Source: Odontocerum albicorne (Eukaryota; Arthropoda; Insecta; Trichoptera; Odontoceridae). From it: a DNA stretch of 64,000 nt. The stretch lies in the NCBI GenBank assembly GCA_949825065.1, contig OX463856.1:16390095-16454094 (forward strand), in the 5' to 3' direction. Below, piece by piece: positions 42,070 to 51,889 of the stretch. Every line of letters starts with the position of its first letter. Within the stretch, counting starts at the first letter, position 1. A program made the position numbers and the translations under genes. The notes under the pieces are model-generated. The model did no database searches, was not told the DNA's origin, and saw only the letters and a program-made list of their open reading frames with translations.

Positions 42070-42745
42070 GAGTTCGTCAGGTAACAATTATCTCATGCAC
42101 CAAGTACGTGTGCGAGTGTTCTTGTCTCTTGACGTGCGATAGTATTGCCAATACGTGTAATAACGAACCACGAGCTATTAAATAAAGTTATTTAGAATGA
42201 TGTTAGATTTTATTAATGATACAGTTAAAATGAGTATTTACTACTGACACTTTTAATGATAAGAAACCTGTGACTTAAATAGTAGACCTTTTGAGCAAAC
42301 CATATAATAAGAATAACACTAAATCTAAGCCGATTGAAAATTATATGTCAAATTGTATAAATTTCAAAATTGACAATTTTCGTTGAGTACGCATTAATTC
42401 ATCCTCTTTTTATAACCAATGAAATTGAAGTACATTATTTAAAATGGGTTCTAAATTATTTCTACCTCAGTGTTGATTCAATCAAATACCATGTCCCGAA
42501 TTCATTTTCCGACCTCAATATTAAGTACTTACTAACTTCTAACCTTAAATTGTCGTGAGTTGTTCTCAAGTTGAACCTTGTACTCTTTAAACTTCGCGGT
42601 GAGGTAATGAAACCACGTGACTGCCTTTTTTTAAAATATGCAATCCACCCAAACTAGGATGATCTGTGCCACCAAATAAAAGACATTATGAAATTATATG
42701 AATCAATATAATACAATCAATGTTAAGAATTTACAATTCTAGATA
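42070..42745. other. No recognised gene
   Basis: AT-rich, unassigned. A short GC-richer piece lies at 42100-42175. Confidence 0.4.
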
Positions 42746-42747
42746 AT

Positions 42748-43323
42748 TCAAAGTTTCAACTGATTAAGATTAAAAAATTTAACAATCGATCTATAAATTA
42801 AAAAGTTCCTCGAAGAAAGAAGAAACGCAATATTCATTGAACGCGGCAAAGATATGGCTTTTAAATCAAATTTATCTCGCAAAGGACAATTGAAAAATAC
42901 ATGGTCTTTAGTTTCATTATCCAGACCACACTCGAAGCCGAGATTCTCCACAATGCGCATTCTGTAAAGGTGACTAGCCACCACGTAGTGGCCCGTCCGC
43001 AAACGACAAACAGACACTTACATTTTATTCATTCTTATTATATTAAACCATGGTTTCAAAGGGATTGATTTATATCTAGAGCCCTTATTTATACCAGTTA
43101 TATCCCAATCCAACGCCCATCGGTGCCAAGTATCATGCTTCATTTTATTCAAAAGATCAGTTACTGGCAGTGAAAAATCAGATAGGGGACAACCGGTAGA
43201 ACATGCTTCCTTTGCCAAGGAATCAGCGCATTCATTACCAGTGATACCACATGACTCACTTATACATATAATATATGTATACGATGACTCCCTTATATAG
43301 TATCTACAAGAAAGTATCGACAA
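42748..43323 (-). pseudogene. LINE RNase H domain end and C-terminus (family G)
   Basis: Reading down the - strand: ESCGITGNECADSLAKEAC (the GNE-AD--AK block with the last RNase H acidic residue), PLSDFSLPVTDLLNKMKHDT, LKPWFNIIRMNKM, then an in-frame TAA at 43018-43020, then CRLRTGHYVVASHLYRMRI and CGLDNETKDHVFFNCPLRD, a C-C-H-C cluster usual at the end of I/R1/Jockey-type polymerases. One stop aside the frame is continuous. RNase H cleaves the RNA of RNA/DNA hybrids in retrotransposition. The copy is 5'-truncated. Confidence 0.85.
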
Positions 43324-43329
43324 ATTTGT

Positions 43330-43900
43330 ACGAAATTAAACTTTAAGTACTAATTTCTTCAGTAAAAAAATAGTTCAGATTTGGTGTTAATAAAGTCGGA
43401 CCATGAATTCAGATCTATATCACATTCAGTGAACAACCATTGTTCAACAAGTGAAGTGCTTTTACAAATGAGTTCGCTCTTTTCTGAAGAACGAAATGTC
43501 TACAAAACTTATATTTTACTATCACAGAAATAAACAACTTGTAGAACTATGTACGAGTAGACAAGTAATGATCAAAAAAACTTTCAGTATGACAAGTGAC
43601 AGTACGAAATTAATTCATAGGGACAATATTTTGTTTTCTGACTTGAATTGCTGAATTTTTAAATTAACATCCTTCATTTAATGATTTTCAAACGGGAAAT
43701 TATTATTAGTGTTTTGTGCCAATTTTGGTTTTTAACTTTTTTCCATGAAATTCGTCATGTTGAATTTAAAATTCTGTCATGTCTGATGGCCTTTAGTTAA
43801 AACTGAGAAAGTTCAGACACATTTCAATGAATTTTTAACTCAAACGGTATGTTCGATTTGTGAATAAATCAATTATTTAATTGAGAGAGGATGTGACGGT
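43330..43900. other. No recognised gene
   Basis: AT-rich. The first 120 bp may be diverged upstream LINE G sequence (read on -), but no motif was certain. TACGAGTA at 43552-43559. Confidence 0.4.
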
Positions 43901-43904
43901 GTCC

Positions 43905-44800
43905 GGAACATTCTTAACCCACAATTCTTCGCGGTCATAAATCTTCACTGTAACAAACCTTCTCAGTCACAAATCGTCCCGGTCACAAATCTTTCCGGTC
44001 ACAAATCTTCCCGGTCATAATTCTTCTCGGCCACTATTCTTCCCGGTCATAATTCTTCTCGGCCACTATTCTTCCCGGTCACAATTCTTCTCGGCCACAA
44101 TTCTTCTTGATTATAATTCTTCTCATGGAAAAGTTTTCGCCGCATACATTGAACATTTGTTTTTTGATAAATGTAATTTTTTGATAAAGTGATTACTTCT
44201 ATATTTACTTATCAATTTATTAAAAAAAGTGGCTCAGAAGTATGGCCTTTGAAATAAAACAACTATTAATTAAACAATGTTTACAAAAAAAGAAGTTTTT
44301 TGTGTATGCAATATATTAATCTAGTTTGGAAAACTATTACGATCAAACTAACATTTGTTGAATAATTCACCACCCCAAGGGCTAACATGTATACAAGAGG
44401 TTTTATTTCCACTTTCTGTCAACTTCCCTTAACTTTCACAAAACATTTTTGACATAACAATCGCAATTTCTTTCAATAAAGACAATCAATTTAATTTTTA
44501 TTTTTTATTAGATAAGAACGAGGATAAACCATATCAAAATGCAGTTTATGTAACAATTTTTGTAAATCATAGAAAAATAAAAAAAATAAATGTACACGAA
44601 ACGGCTTTGGACAAATGTAAAACAATCCGTTAAAATGTCATTATAAATTAGAACAATCATATGTATCAAATATATTTTTTTTCATGAAATAGAAATTTCG
44701 TGACGAAGAGTTATGGTCAGGAAGATTTGTACCCGGGAAGAATTGTGGCCGGGAACAATTGTGACTGGGAAGAATTGTGATCTAGACCCGAATATGATAT
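43905..44800. mobile_element. Foldback-like element with inverted 16-bp tandem repeats
   Basis: Left arm (about 43915-44135): about 13 copies of a 16-bp unit (GGTCACAAATCTTCCC, with GGCCACTATTCTTCCC variants). Right arm (about 44700-44785): about five copies in inverse orientation (GGGAAGAATTGTGGCC). The middle (44135-44695) is AT-rich with no long frame. Inverted subterminal satellite arms are the hallmark of foldback transposons. No target duplication was identified. Confidence 0.65.
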
Positions 44801-45475
44801 ATAAACATGAAGGTATGTTATTGAGGTAAACGTAAAATAATACATACACTACGCAAATGGCACTCGAATAACACATGGTCAACGAATTTTTCGTTGCCAC
44901 TTACGTACACATTGGACAGTCTTTTACGTGAATTTTGTTGAGGTGGGAAGCTATCAAGTAGTGGCTAATTCTCAATTCGTATATGTAAAACACACATTAT
45001 GATTATTTTTTTATTTACCAGAATTTCCGTTTCATCCGACCAGATCTCGCATCACTAGAAAGTTTTATGGAGAGAGTAAAATAAAAAAATATATTTATTA
45101 TTTTTTCAACTCGCATGGTTCTCGGAAGTAATTCCCTAATGAGTGGGCTGTTAAATGTGTGAAGCCGCATTTTACGACTTGATTTTATAGTTTAATATGG
45201 ACTTAATCGCAGCTTCAAAGTACGCCATAAAAACTCCATAGATTAATCATCTTCGATAAGTGTCTGCTGAGTCAAAACAGATTTTTTTCGTTTGATGCAC
45301 TCTGATCTTTAGATTTTATTTAAGTGATGGTTAGTTTTAAGCTTTAAAACATTTTTTATTTAAAATGAAATAAATGTTTATTTTTCCAATACTGTCTGGT
45401 TAATAAGGAGTTAGGCACATCTACAGGGTTTTTTTTAACATGCCAATGTTTTTAAAGTGTCGCTGCTAATATCTT
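44800..45475. other. No recognised gene
   Basis: AT-rich, unassigned. Confidence 0.4.
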
Positions 45476-45479
45476 GAAA

Positions 45480-45722
45480 TGTCACTGAAAAATATATTTG
45501 GTTTGAATGGTTTGCAATATGCAGACGGAATGGTGACAAAGGCAGAAAATAGTGGAGTGGATGGCAAACTTAATAAACCTACGAGTATCACGTTTATGTA
45601 TGAGGAAAGCACGTCAGATGAAAAGTGAGTAAATTGATAGCTGAATGATTTTAGATAAAGAAAGGTGTCAAACAAGGATGCGTATTGTCTCAATGGCTCT
45701 ACAATATTTATATTGAGGTATG
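45480..45722 (+). pseudogene. LINE reverse-transcriptase core fragment
   Basis: The + strand ends with KKGVKQGCVLSQWLYNIYIE (45660-45719), the conserved RT block before the YADD motif (G--QGC-LSP-LFN-Y). Upstream ATGGTGACAAAGGCAGAAAA and TTTATGTATGAGGAAAGCAC are in a disrupted frame. It is the only piece of RT core seen in the window; all other LINE copies start downstream of it. Confidence 0.7.
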
Positions 45723-45724
45723 TG

Positions 45725-46770
45725 TAAACTAGACGAGGAGTAAAACGAGAGGTTTCACAATTTCCTCATATTCTAATCTTACCATATACTCTTATCCACT
45801 TCCAATAAATATTATAAGCTATCATGCAAACCAATGTTAAGCTTATCGATGTTAACCATATCTGTGCTATGTTATCTAGAACCTATAAATATTGGTGTTA
45901 TTACGCGTATGTCAAACTTAACTCAATGTATTATGTTTAAATTTATTATCTTGTTGGCGGTTCACTATCCAAATTCAATAAAGATTTGGTATCACTAAAT
46001 GGAAGTAAACTGCGAACGAGATAAATCGCCTGATATCGATTTGACCTTAAGGGCAACGATAACATACCCGAAAAAATCCTTCTTAATCTATCAAAGGGTC
46101 GTGAGTATGGTTATCTTTGCTTTAAATAGGACGTCATATCAAAGGCAGCGATCATTATTCTTAAAGCCACTACGATATTAACATCATCGTTATTATTACT
46201 TCTATAATACTGTTAATATTATACTTCAATTCAACGATTATACAAATAAAATTACACAGTTGAAATTCTAAAAGTGTTTTCGTTGCAAAAGGCCATAACA
46301 GAGAAATTATCGTTTATATAGTCAATAAACAAATATTTTGCGCAAAATCGTTCAATTATTGATAAAAATATTTTGATTAAAAATTGACTTGTGCGAGCAA
46401 TTGTTTTGAAAACATTTTTATGTATCGAAAAGCTGTCCTTAGCAGAAATAAAAGCTAAAGAAAGTGCGAGTAAGTGAGGAGTAAATAATCTGTCTGTTGT
46501 TGGGAGTCCCCAATAAAGCGGATTGGTGCATTATTGCGTTCTCTCTGAATGCACTCGTATAACTACCCTGCACTCTGCGTGATTGGATTATCGCCTTGAA
46601 CTTCTCCATTTTATTTCCACCATCACAAGGCAATGGGTAGCCTGTATAAGGATACTATATTGATTGCAAAGAGAATTAATAAACTAAAGTGTTATGTTTT
46701 TAACTTACACATTTAGCTTTTTTGGGCTTTTCACAAATAAAAAAACATGTGCAGAGCTCAAAGAGTTGAC
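45725..46770. other. No recognised gene
   Basis: AT-rich. A GC-richer block at 46500-46640 ends CCACCATCACAAGG; its - strand frame has no recognised motif. Confidence 0.4.
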
Positions 46771-46774
46771 TATG

Positions 46775-47140
46775 ATTGTTTTTACGTCGTCCTTAACTGT
46801 TCATGAAGTGATACTCTAGAATCAGTTACAAACGAACGTTAGACTCGCTCCGTCCATGGCATGCTTTAAGAAACAACGGAAAAAACTCTTAATTTCTATC
46901 CAGCAATATAATGTTTTCATTCCTGATTTTTATTTCCTCTCCACCATTTTTTCCTTTTCCTTTTACTTTAATGTTTATGCCCATAGATTGCATAAATACG
47001 TGTATGAATAAACTTCTGAATATTTTTTACGATCATGTAACTTGCTTCATTTACTTTTGTCCGGTTGGTTGGAAGATATTTCCACCTGACATTACGCCCG
47101 CCAGATTATATTTATAATGAAGTGTTAAATAAATATGAAT
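46775..47140 (+). mobile_element. LINE family E, 3' end
   Basis: TTACGTCGTCCTTAACTGTT, ATACTCTAGAATCAGTTACA, CTCCGTCCATGGCATGCTTT (LACFK), TTCCTCTCCACCATTTTTTC, TTTGTCCGGTTGGTTGGAAG, CCGCCAGATTATATTTATAA, TGAAGTGTTAAATAAATA. Confidence 0.75.
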
Positions 47141-47164
47141 GTTTGAGCTAAATGTTTTAGTGTT

Positions 47165-47894
47165 TTTTAGGTTGTTGCTTAATTAACGATCATTTTACCG
47201 GTGCTCTTTGAATCTGTCAAATTTGTCGTTTTGTATATTTTTTACTTATACATTTCTTACTATTTAGGTGGTAAAAATACATGTCGATAACCATATTCAT
47301 ATTCGGCGTATTAGACTTAATCGTTCCACTATCATCAGGCACCTCTAAAAGCTAGGTAAGGTATGGCAATGGCTGAATGGGCTCCTCATGAGCTCTCCGA
47401 CAACAATCAGGCCAACCGAGTCCGCACGTTTATCCAATTGTTTCAGCAAAATCCTTTTCTTCAACATCTGGTGACCAATGAGTCATGGTTACTCTTTAAA
47501 AATGTCAAAGGAAATAAGGTGTGCGTTGATCTAGGCCTGACTTCGAAAATAATTCCAAAGGTCGTCCATTGCAAAAAGGCTATGAAGTGTGTTTGAAAGG
47601 ACCGCTTTGGTATAATTCACTGGTAAACGGCCTCTGCTGTTGGTGGAATGACAAATATGTGAAACGTGAATTCGTTGAGATCGCGAAATTACTGTGCTGC
47701 CGGCCGCCAGTTTTCGAAGTGATAAAGCATGATATGACGAATACACGGGTAGTTGTTATAAGTATGTATTCCTTACTACTCGTATATGTGAAATAGTAAG
47801 GAAAATATTTGTTAATTTTTTTAAACAAAATGACAAATTTGACAGATTCGAAGGGCACCGGTAAAACGATCGTTGATTATGCACCAACCTAAAA
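47165..47894 (+). mobile_element. Mariner-like element, internally deleted, with ~65-bp inverted repeats
   Basis: Left end TTTTAGGTTGTTGCTTAATT and right end (reverse complement) TTTTAGGTTGGTGCATAATC. Both continue AACGATC-TTTTACCGGTGC, TCTGTCAAATTTGTC and TTTTGT with few mismatches. The core AGGTTGGTGCATAA is typical of cecropia-like mariners, though these repeats are longer than usual. Total about 730 bp, so more than a third of an autonomous element is missing. Confidence 0.85.
47363..47740 (+). pseudogene. Mariner-like transposase fragment
   Basis: The frame from 47363 reads EWAPHELSDNNQANRVRT, FLQHLVTNESWLLFKNVKG, the WVPHEL linker and the TGDESW block. The catalytic Asp of the latter is lost (TNES). 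After a frame change near 47560 it reads KGYEVCLKGPLWYNSLVNG, the degenerate segment after that block. The N-terminus and the second and third catalytic residues are absent. Confidence 0.8.
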
Positions 47895-47914
47895 CGATTA
47901 ATATATGAAATGCG

Positions 47915-48065
47915 ATGAACGAATGAGACCACTTCGTCACAGGCCTTGCCTAGCGAAGTGGTTCTCTATATCTACAAAGTGATGTTGTTTTTGTATTGTT
48001 GTATACTGGCGTTCTACGGTTCGCCTTTCCATTTATATTATGTAATTTTTTTTATGGATAGTAAA
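47915..48065. repeat. Dispersed repeat R7, uninterrupted copy
   Basis: AGACCACTTCGTCACAGGCC, TTGCCTAGCGAAGTGGTTCT, CTATATCTACAAAGTG, GTTCTACGGTTCGCCTTTCC. CCACTTCG and CGAAGTGG form a short hairpin. It shows the site without the LINE that splits the copy at 7100-7790. Confidence 0.55.
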
Positions 48066-48259
48066 AAAATATGGTCGACTTGAAGCAGAATTTGTTATTA
48101 CTTAAAAAAATGTTTATTCTAGTGGAGTTATTGCTTTTTTGACAATACTTTACCAACAAACTAGAGCCATTCAATTTTCATTTTCTCTCTTTCTTATTTA
48201 TTAGGGTTCGAATGCAATGATGTCTCCCGGACACGCTATTTAATATGTCCGAATACGAA

Positions 48260-48605
48260 TGGAAGAAAAGCACCTAGTGGTCTACTTGATAAGACGCCTG
48301 TATTCCGTACTGGGGTTTGCATCTTCGATTCCCTTTGGTCCATTCCGCTTATTTAAAAAAGAGTTTTTGTCTGATTTTTTCTTAAGGCCTCATTGACATA
48401 TTTCTGGTTGATTGGAATATATTGTTACATGGCAATAAATCCACCAGATTTTACCGCATAAAACGGAAGTGTTATATAATATAATACAACATTCCAGGTA
48501 TCACTTTTTTTACCAGAATAACATTAAGATATTGCCACATGGTAATAAGCTCACCAGGTTGTACTGAATACAACGAAAGTGTTATACAATAGTACAACAT
48601 TTATG
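48260..48605 (+). mobile_element. SINE family 1 with a second tail
   Basis: First copy 48260-48490: TCTACTTGATAAGACGCCTG, GGTTTGCATCTTCGATTCCC, TTTCTGGTTGATTGGAATAT, ATGGCAATAAATCCACCAGA, GGAAGTGTTATATAATATAA. A second tail (48520-48605: ATATTGCCACATGGTAATAA, TCACCAGGTTGTACTGAATA, AACGAAAGTGTTATACAATA) follows. Confidence 0.75.
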
Positions 48606-48609
48606 CTAT

Positions 48610-49060
48610 CAAAGTCGCTGGGAAAGCTACTAATAAATATAACTTTAAATAATATTTTTGGATTTCATAATTTAATCAACATTTCGTATCATTTAATTTC
48701 AAATTAAGCTTGGATACAACTTCATAAATTGCGTCAATACGAAAGAGTTGAACGTATCACGAAGCGATTCAATTAACGGAGACAACCGAATTCTTCCATT
48801 TCCGATTTCCTTTCGATTGTCTCTGGCAAAATTCTAATCAAAAATCTTCCCGTTTTGGGACCGCCCGTTTTGAATTTGAAATGACACCGATTGTCAATGA
48901 ACGAGATTAGAGTAGAATCGGAAGACTGTGCAAGTACCAAGAAATTTAAGTTCACTTTAATTTATTTACTTAGATCCAGTTCGTGTGTGGTTTTGCAAGA
49001 AAATTATCATATGTAAGTATATAATTTTACTCAATATGTTGAATATATCATATGATATAT
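48610..49060. other. No recognised gene
   Basis: A less AT-rich block at 48770-48930 has a 60-codon - frame (LVLAQSSDSTLISFIDNR...) without recognised family. It could be a diverged exon or chance. Confidence 0.35.
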
Positions 49061-49064
49061 ACAA

Positions 49065-49345
49065 ACATGCCATCACGCCATATTCCTGAGAAGGTTGTCG
49101 GGGAACACTGAGTGCCAGACTTTCCTGTCGTGATATCTTTTCGTCTTTAAATCTTTTTCGTTCTTTAAATCTATACATACAACTACGATTTCTTTGACTA
49201 GATATTTTATTTCCTTCTTTTAAAATATCTTTCCCTTGGTTAAACCATGTATTCCTTAAGAGACTACCACGCATTTTACTCACATTTGCACGGTATATTT
49301 ATATTGTTAAACTTTCTTCATTCATTCATTTTACATGGCCAAACT
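49065..49345 (-). mobile_element. LINE family A, 3' end
   Basis: Read on +: CATGCCATCACGCCATATTC, GAGTGCCAGACTTTCCTGTC, ACAACTACGATTTCTTTGAC, TCACATTTGCACGGTATATT, TTCATTCATTCATTTTACAT. On - a 105-codon frame KMRGSLLRN... to RKRFKDEKI is a frameshifted relic of the C-terminus. Confidence 0.7.
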
Positions 49346-49404
49346 TAGAACAAATGAAAACTAACAAAACAACTAACTAGACAGTGTAATATATTGCATT
49401 GTAT

Positions 49405-49605
49405 TACATTATTAACTCCTGGCATGTTTGCTGTCATGTGGTAATTTCTTAGAACTTACCAGATAGATGTTAAAGAGGTCTCAAATTAAAATTAGACTGA
49501 TTCCCTTTTTACAAAAAAGGGAATTGAGATACAAAAAAGAGAATCAAACAGTAATCTCCGGGTCAATATATAGGCATCTTACCAAATAGGCCACGGAGGT
49601 CGTTA
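49405..49605 (-). mobile_element. SINE family 1
   Basis: Read on +: GTCATGTGGTAATTTCTTAG, AAAATTAGACTGATTCCC, a duplicated AAAAAGGGAATTGAGAT / AAAAAGAGAATC stretch, CAGTAATCTCCGGGTC, ATAGGCCACGGAGGTCGTTA. TACGAGTA (49606-49613) abuts its 5' end. Confidence 0.78.
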
Positions 49606-50034
49606 TACGAGTATATATAGTATGTTGAACTAAAATATGATTCGTACAAAATACATTGGAGTAATATTATCGTAATGATAACGAGATCCATGTAGCGAGC
49701 TATTAGGATTTTCTAAAATACCAAAACAATACCTGGAATTATTTATTTTTATGAAATAATCACTACGGAGAAACAACGCCACTGGTATAATCCCTAGAAT
49801 TTTGAATAAAATACCTTCTGATTTATTTGGGAAATAGGAAATACTTTGTTTTTTTTTCACTTATTTGTTTTATAATACTACCATATTGAAAAATTGTTAG
49901 TTAAATTTCTAAATTGTTAAAAATATATTATATACTCGTATATTAGAAGTCATTCGCACTGGTAACGGAATCTCACTATTAAATATTATTTAATAATATG
50001 TAAAAAATAAAATTAATTTAACAAAATTAATATT

Positions 50035-50290
50035 ATAATTTGTTTCTTTAAACACTGTTTATTCCACTTTATATAACAGTACAAACTCACCGGTTTTAAG
50101 GTTGTCACCTCACCATCTCGGGAGCACAAACAAGAATCTTCTTTGTGCTCCCCTGATAATGAAGTGAAAACCTTGAAGCCAGTAGGGTTATACTGTTATA
50201 TAAAGCGAAATAAACGGTGTTTAACTAAATAAATTACAATGTCTTTAAACCTCCACAGTATTAATATGTCTAAACTATAAATAATATAAT
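50035..50290. mobile_element. MITE family M, copy with intact centre
   Basis: Inverted ends AAACACTGTTTATTCCACTT and (reverse complement of right) AAACACCGTTTATTTCGCTT, then TATATAACAGTA on both sides, then an inner pair GGGAGCACAAA/TTTGTGCTCCC. Right flank TGTCTTTAAACCTCCACAGT and CTAAACTATAAATAATATAA is shared with 35520-35590 and 26678-26930. Confidence 0.75.
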
Positions 50291-50369
50291 TTTTATAACT
50301 CCAACTAAAATTGTTCATACACATACACTTTTTTACTCTTTTTTATGATTTTAAATATCGCCACTCTTC

Positions 50370-50645
50370 TCACGCTGAGATGGTTTGAACATATGGAACG
50401 AATAAACGAACAAATACTAACAACTCCGATATATACTATAGTGTAAATATGAGCGGATGGCGTCTGAGAGGAAGGTCTAGGAAAGTATGATGGATTAAAT
50501 GAATTATATTCTGAAAGAAAGAAATCCATAAAGTCAGAGAAATAGAAGGTGTATGAATGTGAAAGAGGCTAAGGATGTGCGTCGAAATAGGTTGATCTGT
50601 CTTCTCTGCCTTCCCCGACTGGTAGATGACGTGATGGTATGTACC
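50370..50645 (+). mobile_element. LINE family A, 3' end
   Basis: CACGCTGAGATGGTTTGAAC, ATATGGAACGAATAAACGAA, GGCGTCTGAGAGGAAGGTCT, AGGTGTATGAATGTGAAAGA, CTGTCTTCTCTGCCTTCCCC, GATGACGTGATGGTATGTAC. The terminal GATGGTATGTA-type ending is clear. Confidence 0.75.
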
Positions 50646-50734
50646 TGTATGTAACACTGTTATTTAGTCTAATGCACATACACTTTAATATACATCTACT
50701 GAAATGCATATTATCAATAACAAATTCGATTTTT

Positions 50735-50825
50735 TCTGAGAAGTCTCGGGGCAAGGGGATAAATGTAACCCAATACTTCCGGGTAGAAATCAAACGTCTT
50801 ACCAAAATGGCCAAGGAGTTCGTCA
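50735..50825 (-). mobile_element. SINE family 1, 5' part
   Basis: Read on +: CAATACTTCCGGGTAGAAAT, CAAACGTCTTACCAAAATGG, CCAAGGAGTTCGTCACG. Only the promoter half is recognisable. Confidence 0.55.
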
Positions 50826-51164
50826 CGTCAGTTAGCAGGCTGTTTTTCTTAATTTTTATTTCTCATTTATATGATTCCCTTCAACATATATAAATTGGTG
50901 ATTCTGATATATAGATTAACGGGGCCGGGAGACCACGTTGTATTCAGCCCTAGTAATATAGCCTTCATGCTTTGAACCATTGAAGTCGGCATGGAACTCG
51001 CGGTTCGTTATTACACGTGTTGGTAACACTACAGTACGTGAAAATGCAGCAACACTTGCACATGTACTCGACGAGAACGAATATTGATACCAAATTTACT
51101 TTTATTATCAGACTAGGATTCGTGTTTTTCTCCAATTGGTATTGTATTGTATATTTTGCTTGGT

Positions 51165-51600
51165 TCTTCTTTAATCAATTTGGTTTTTTCAATTATTTAT
51201 TCTTTAATCAATTTTCTTTAATCGATTCGGTATTTTGGTCATTTTCTTGATTAATTCGGCTATTTTGGTTAATTTTTCTTTTATAAATTCGGTTGTTTTG
51301 GTTGATTCTTTTCATGTGAACTTAAAGCTTATATGTTGAGTAAGATGAAAAAAGACATTCTAATATGTTTTGGGCATCTATGGGTTAGATCAAATAAATG
51401 ATATTTTGAAAGAAAGAAACGTAAAAGTCAGAGAAATCGTATTAGTTATATAGATGTGGAAGAGGTAGAAAAAGCTAGCGCTCTGTCGTCTCTGCCTACC
51501 CGACAGGAAAATGGCATATATCTATGTATAACATTTGGATGATCCATTTTAAATAAATTCGGTTGACTCTTCTTTTATAAATACGGTTATTTTTGCACTT
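51165..51600. repeat. Imperfect AT-rich tandem repeat split by a LINE A 3' end
   Basis: Units of roughly 30-40 bp share TTTTTTAATCAATTTGGTT, TTAATCGATTCGGTATTTTG and TATAAATTCGGTTGTTTTGG (51165-51320), resuming as AATAAATTCGGTTGACTC and TATAAATACGGTTATTTT at 51550-51595. Confidence 0.55.
51330..51535 (+). mobile_element. LINE family A, 3' end
   Basis: TGGGTTAGATCAAATAAATG, ATATTTTGAAAGAAAGAAAC, GTAAAAGTCAGAGAAATCG, GATGTGGAAGAGGTAGAAAA, AGCGCTCTGTCGTCTCTGCC. It is inserted within the AT-rich tandem repeat. Confidence 0.7.
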
Positions 51601-51619
51601 TTATCGTTTTTCATCGTTT

Positions 51620-51885
51620 ACGTTGTTGAACTGTTTCTCCGTCCGAAATTTGCGGGCTAAATTAAACTTAAACGGTGGATCCCACACAAGACAAATATGA
51701 TAATAGTGTTTCGGCGGGGTGTTTAAATTCACAATGCCACTCGCGTTTAATAGAATAGACAACAGATCTGAATGCCATTTTCTTATCAGCCATTCGCAGC
51801 GTCGCAGACATTCGGCTATTATAGCGGCTGCCGCCAGTGGCGGCAAGCGACAAGCGGCTGGTGATAGATAATTTACCAATGAGAG
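51620..51885. promoter_or_regulatory. GC-richer non-repetitive island, possible conserved regulatory element
   Basis: Base composition is clearly higher in GC than its surroundings. It contains CTTATCAG (51782) and GATAGATAA (51863-51871), both GATA-factor-like, and a GCCGCC-AGT-GGCGGC inverted repeat (51830-51844). The 92-codon open frame on - has no recognised motif. It has no sister copy in the window. Function is a guess; an unrecognised exon is the alternative. Confidence 0.25.
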
Positions 51886-51889
51886 GTCA

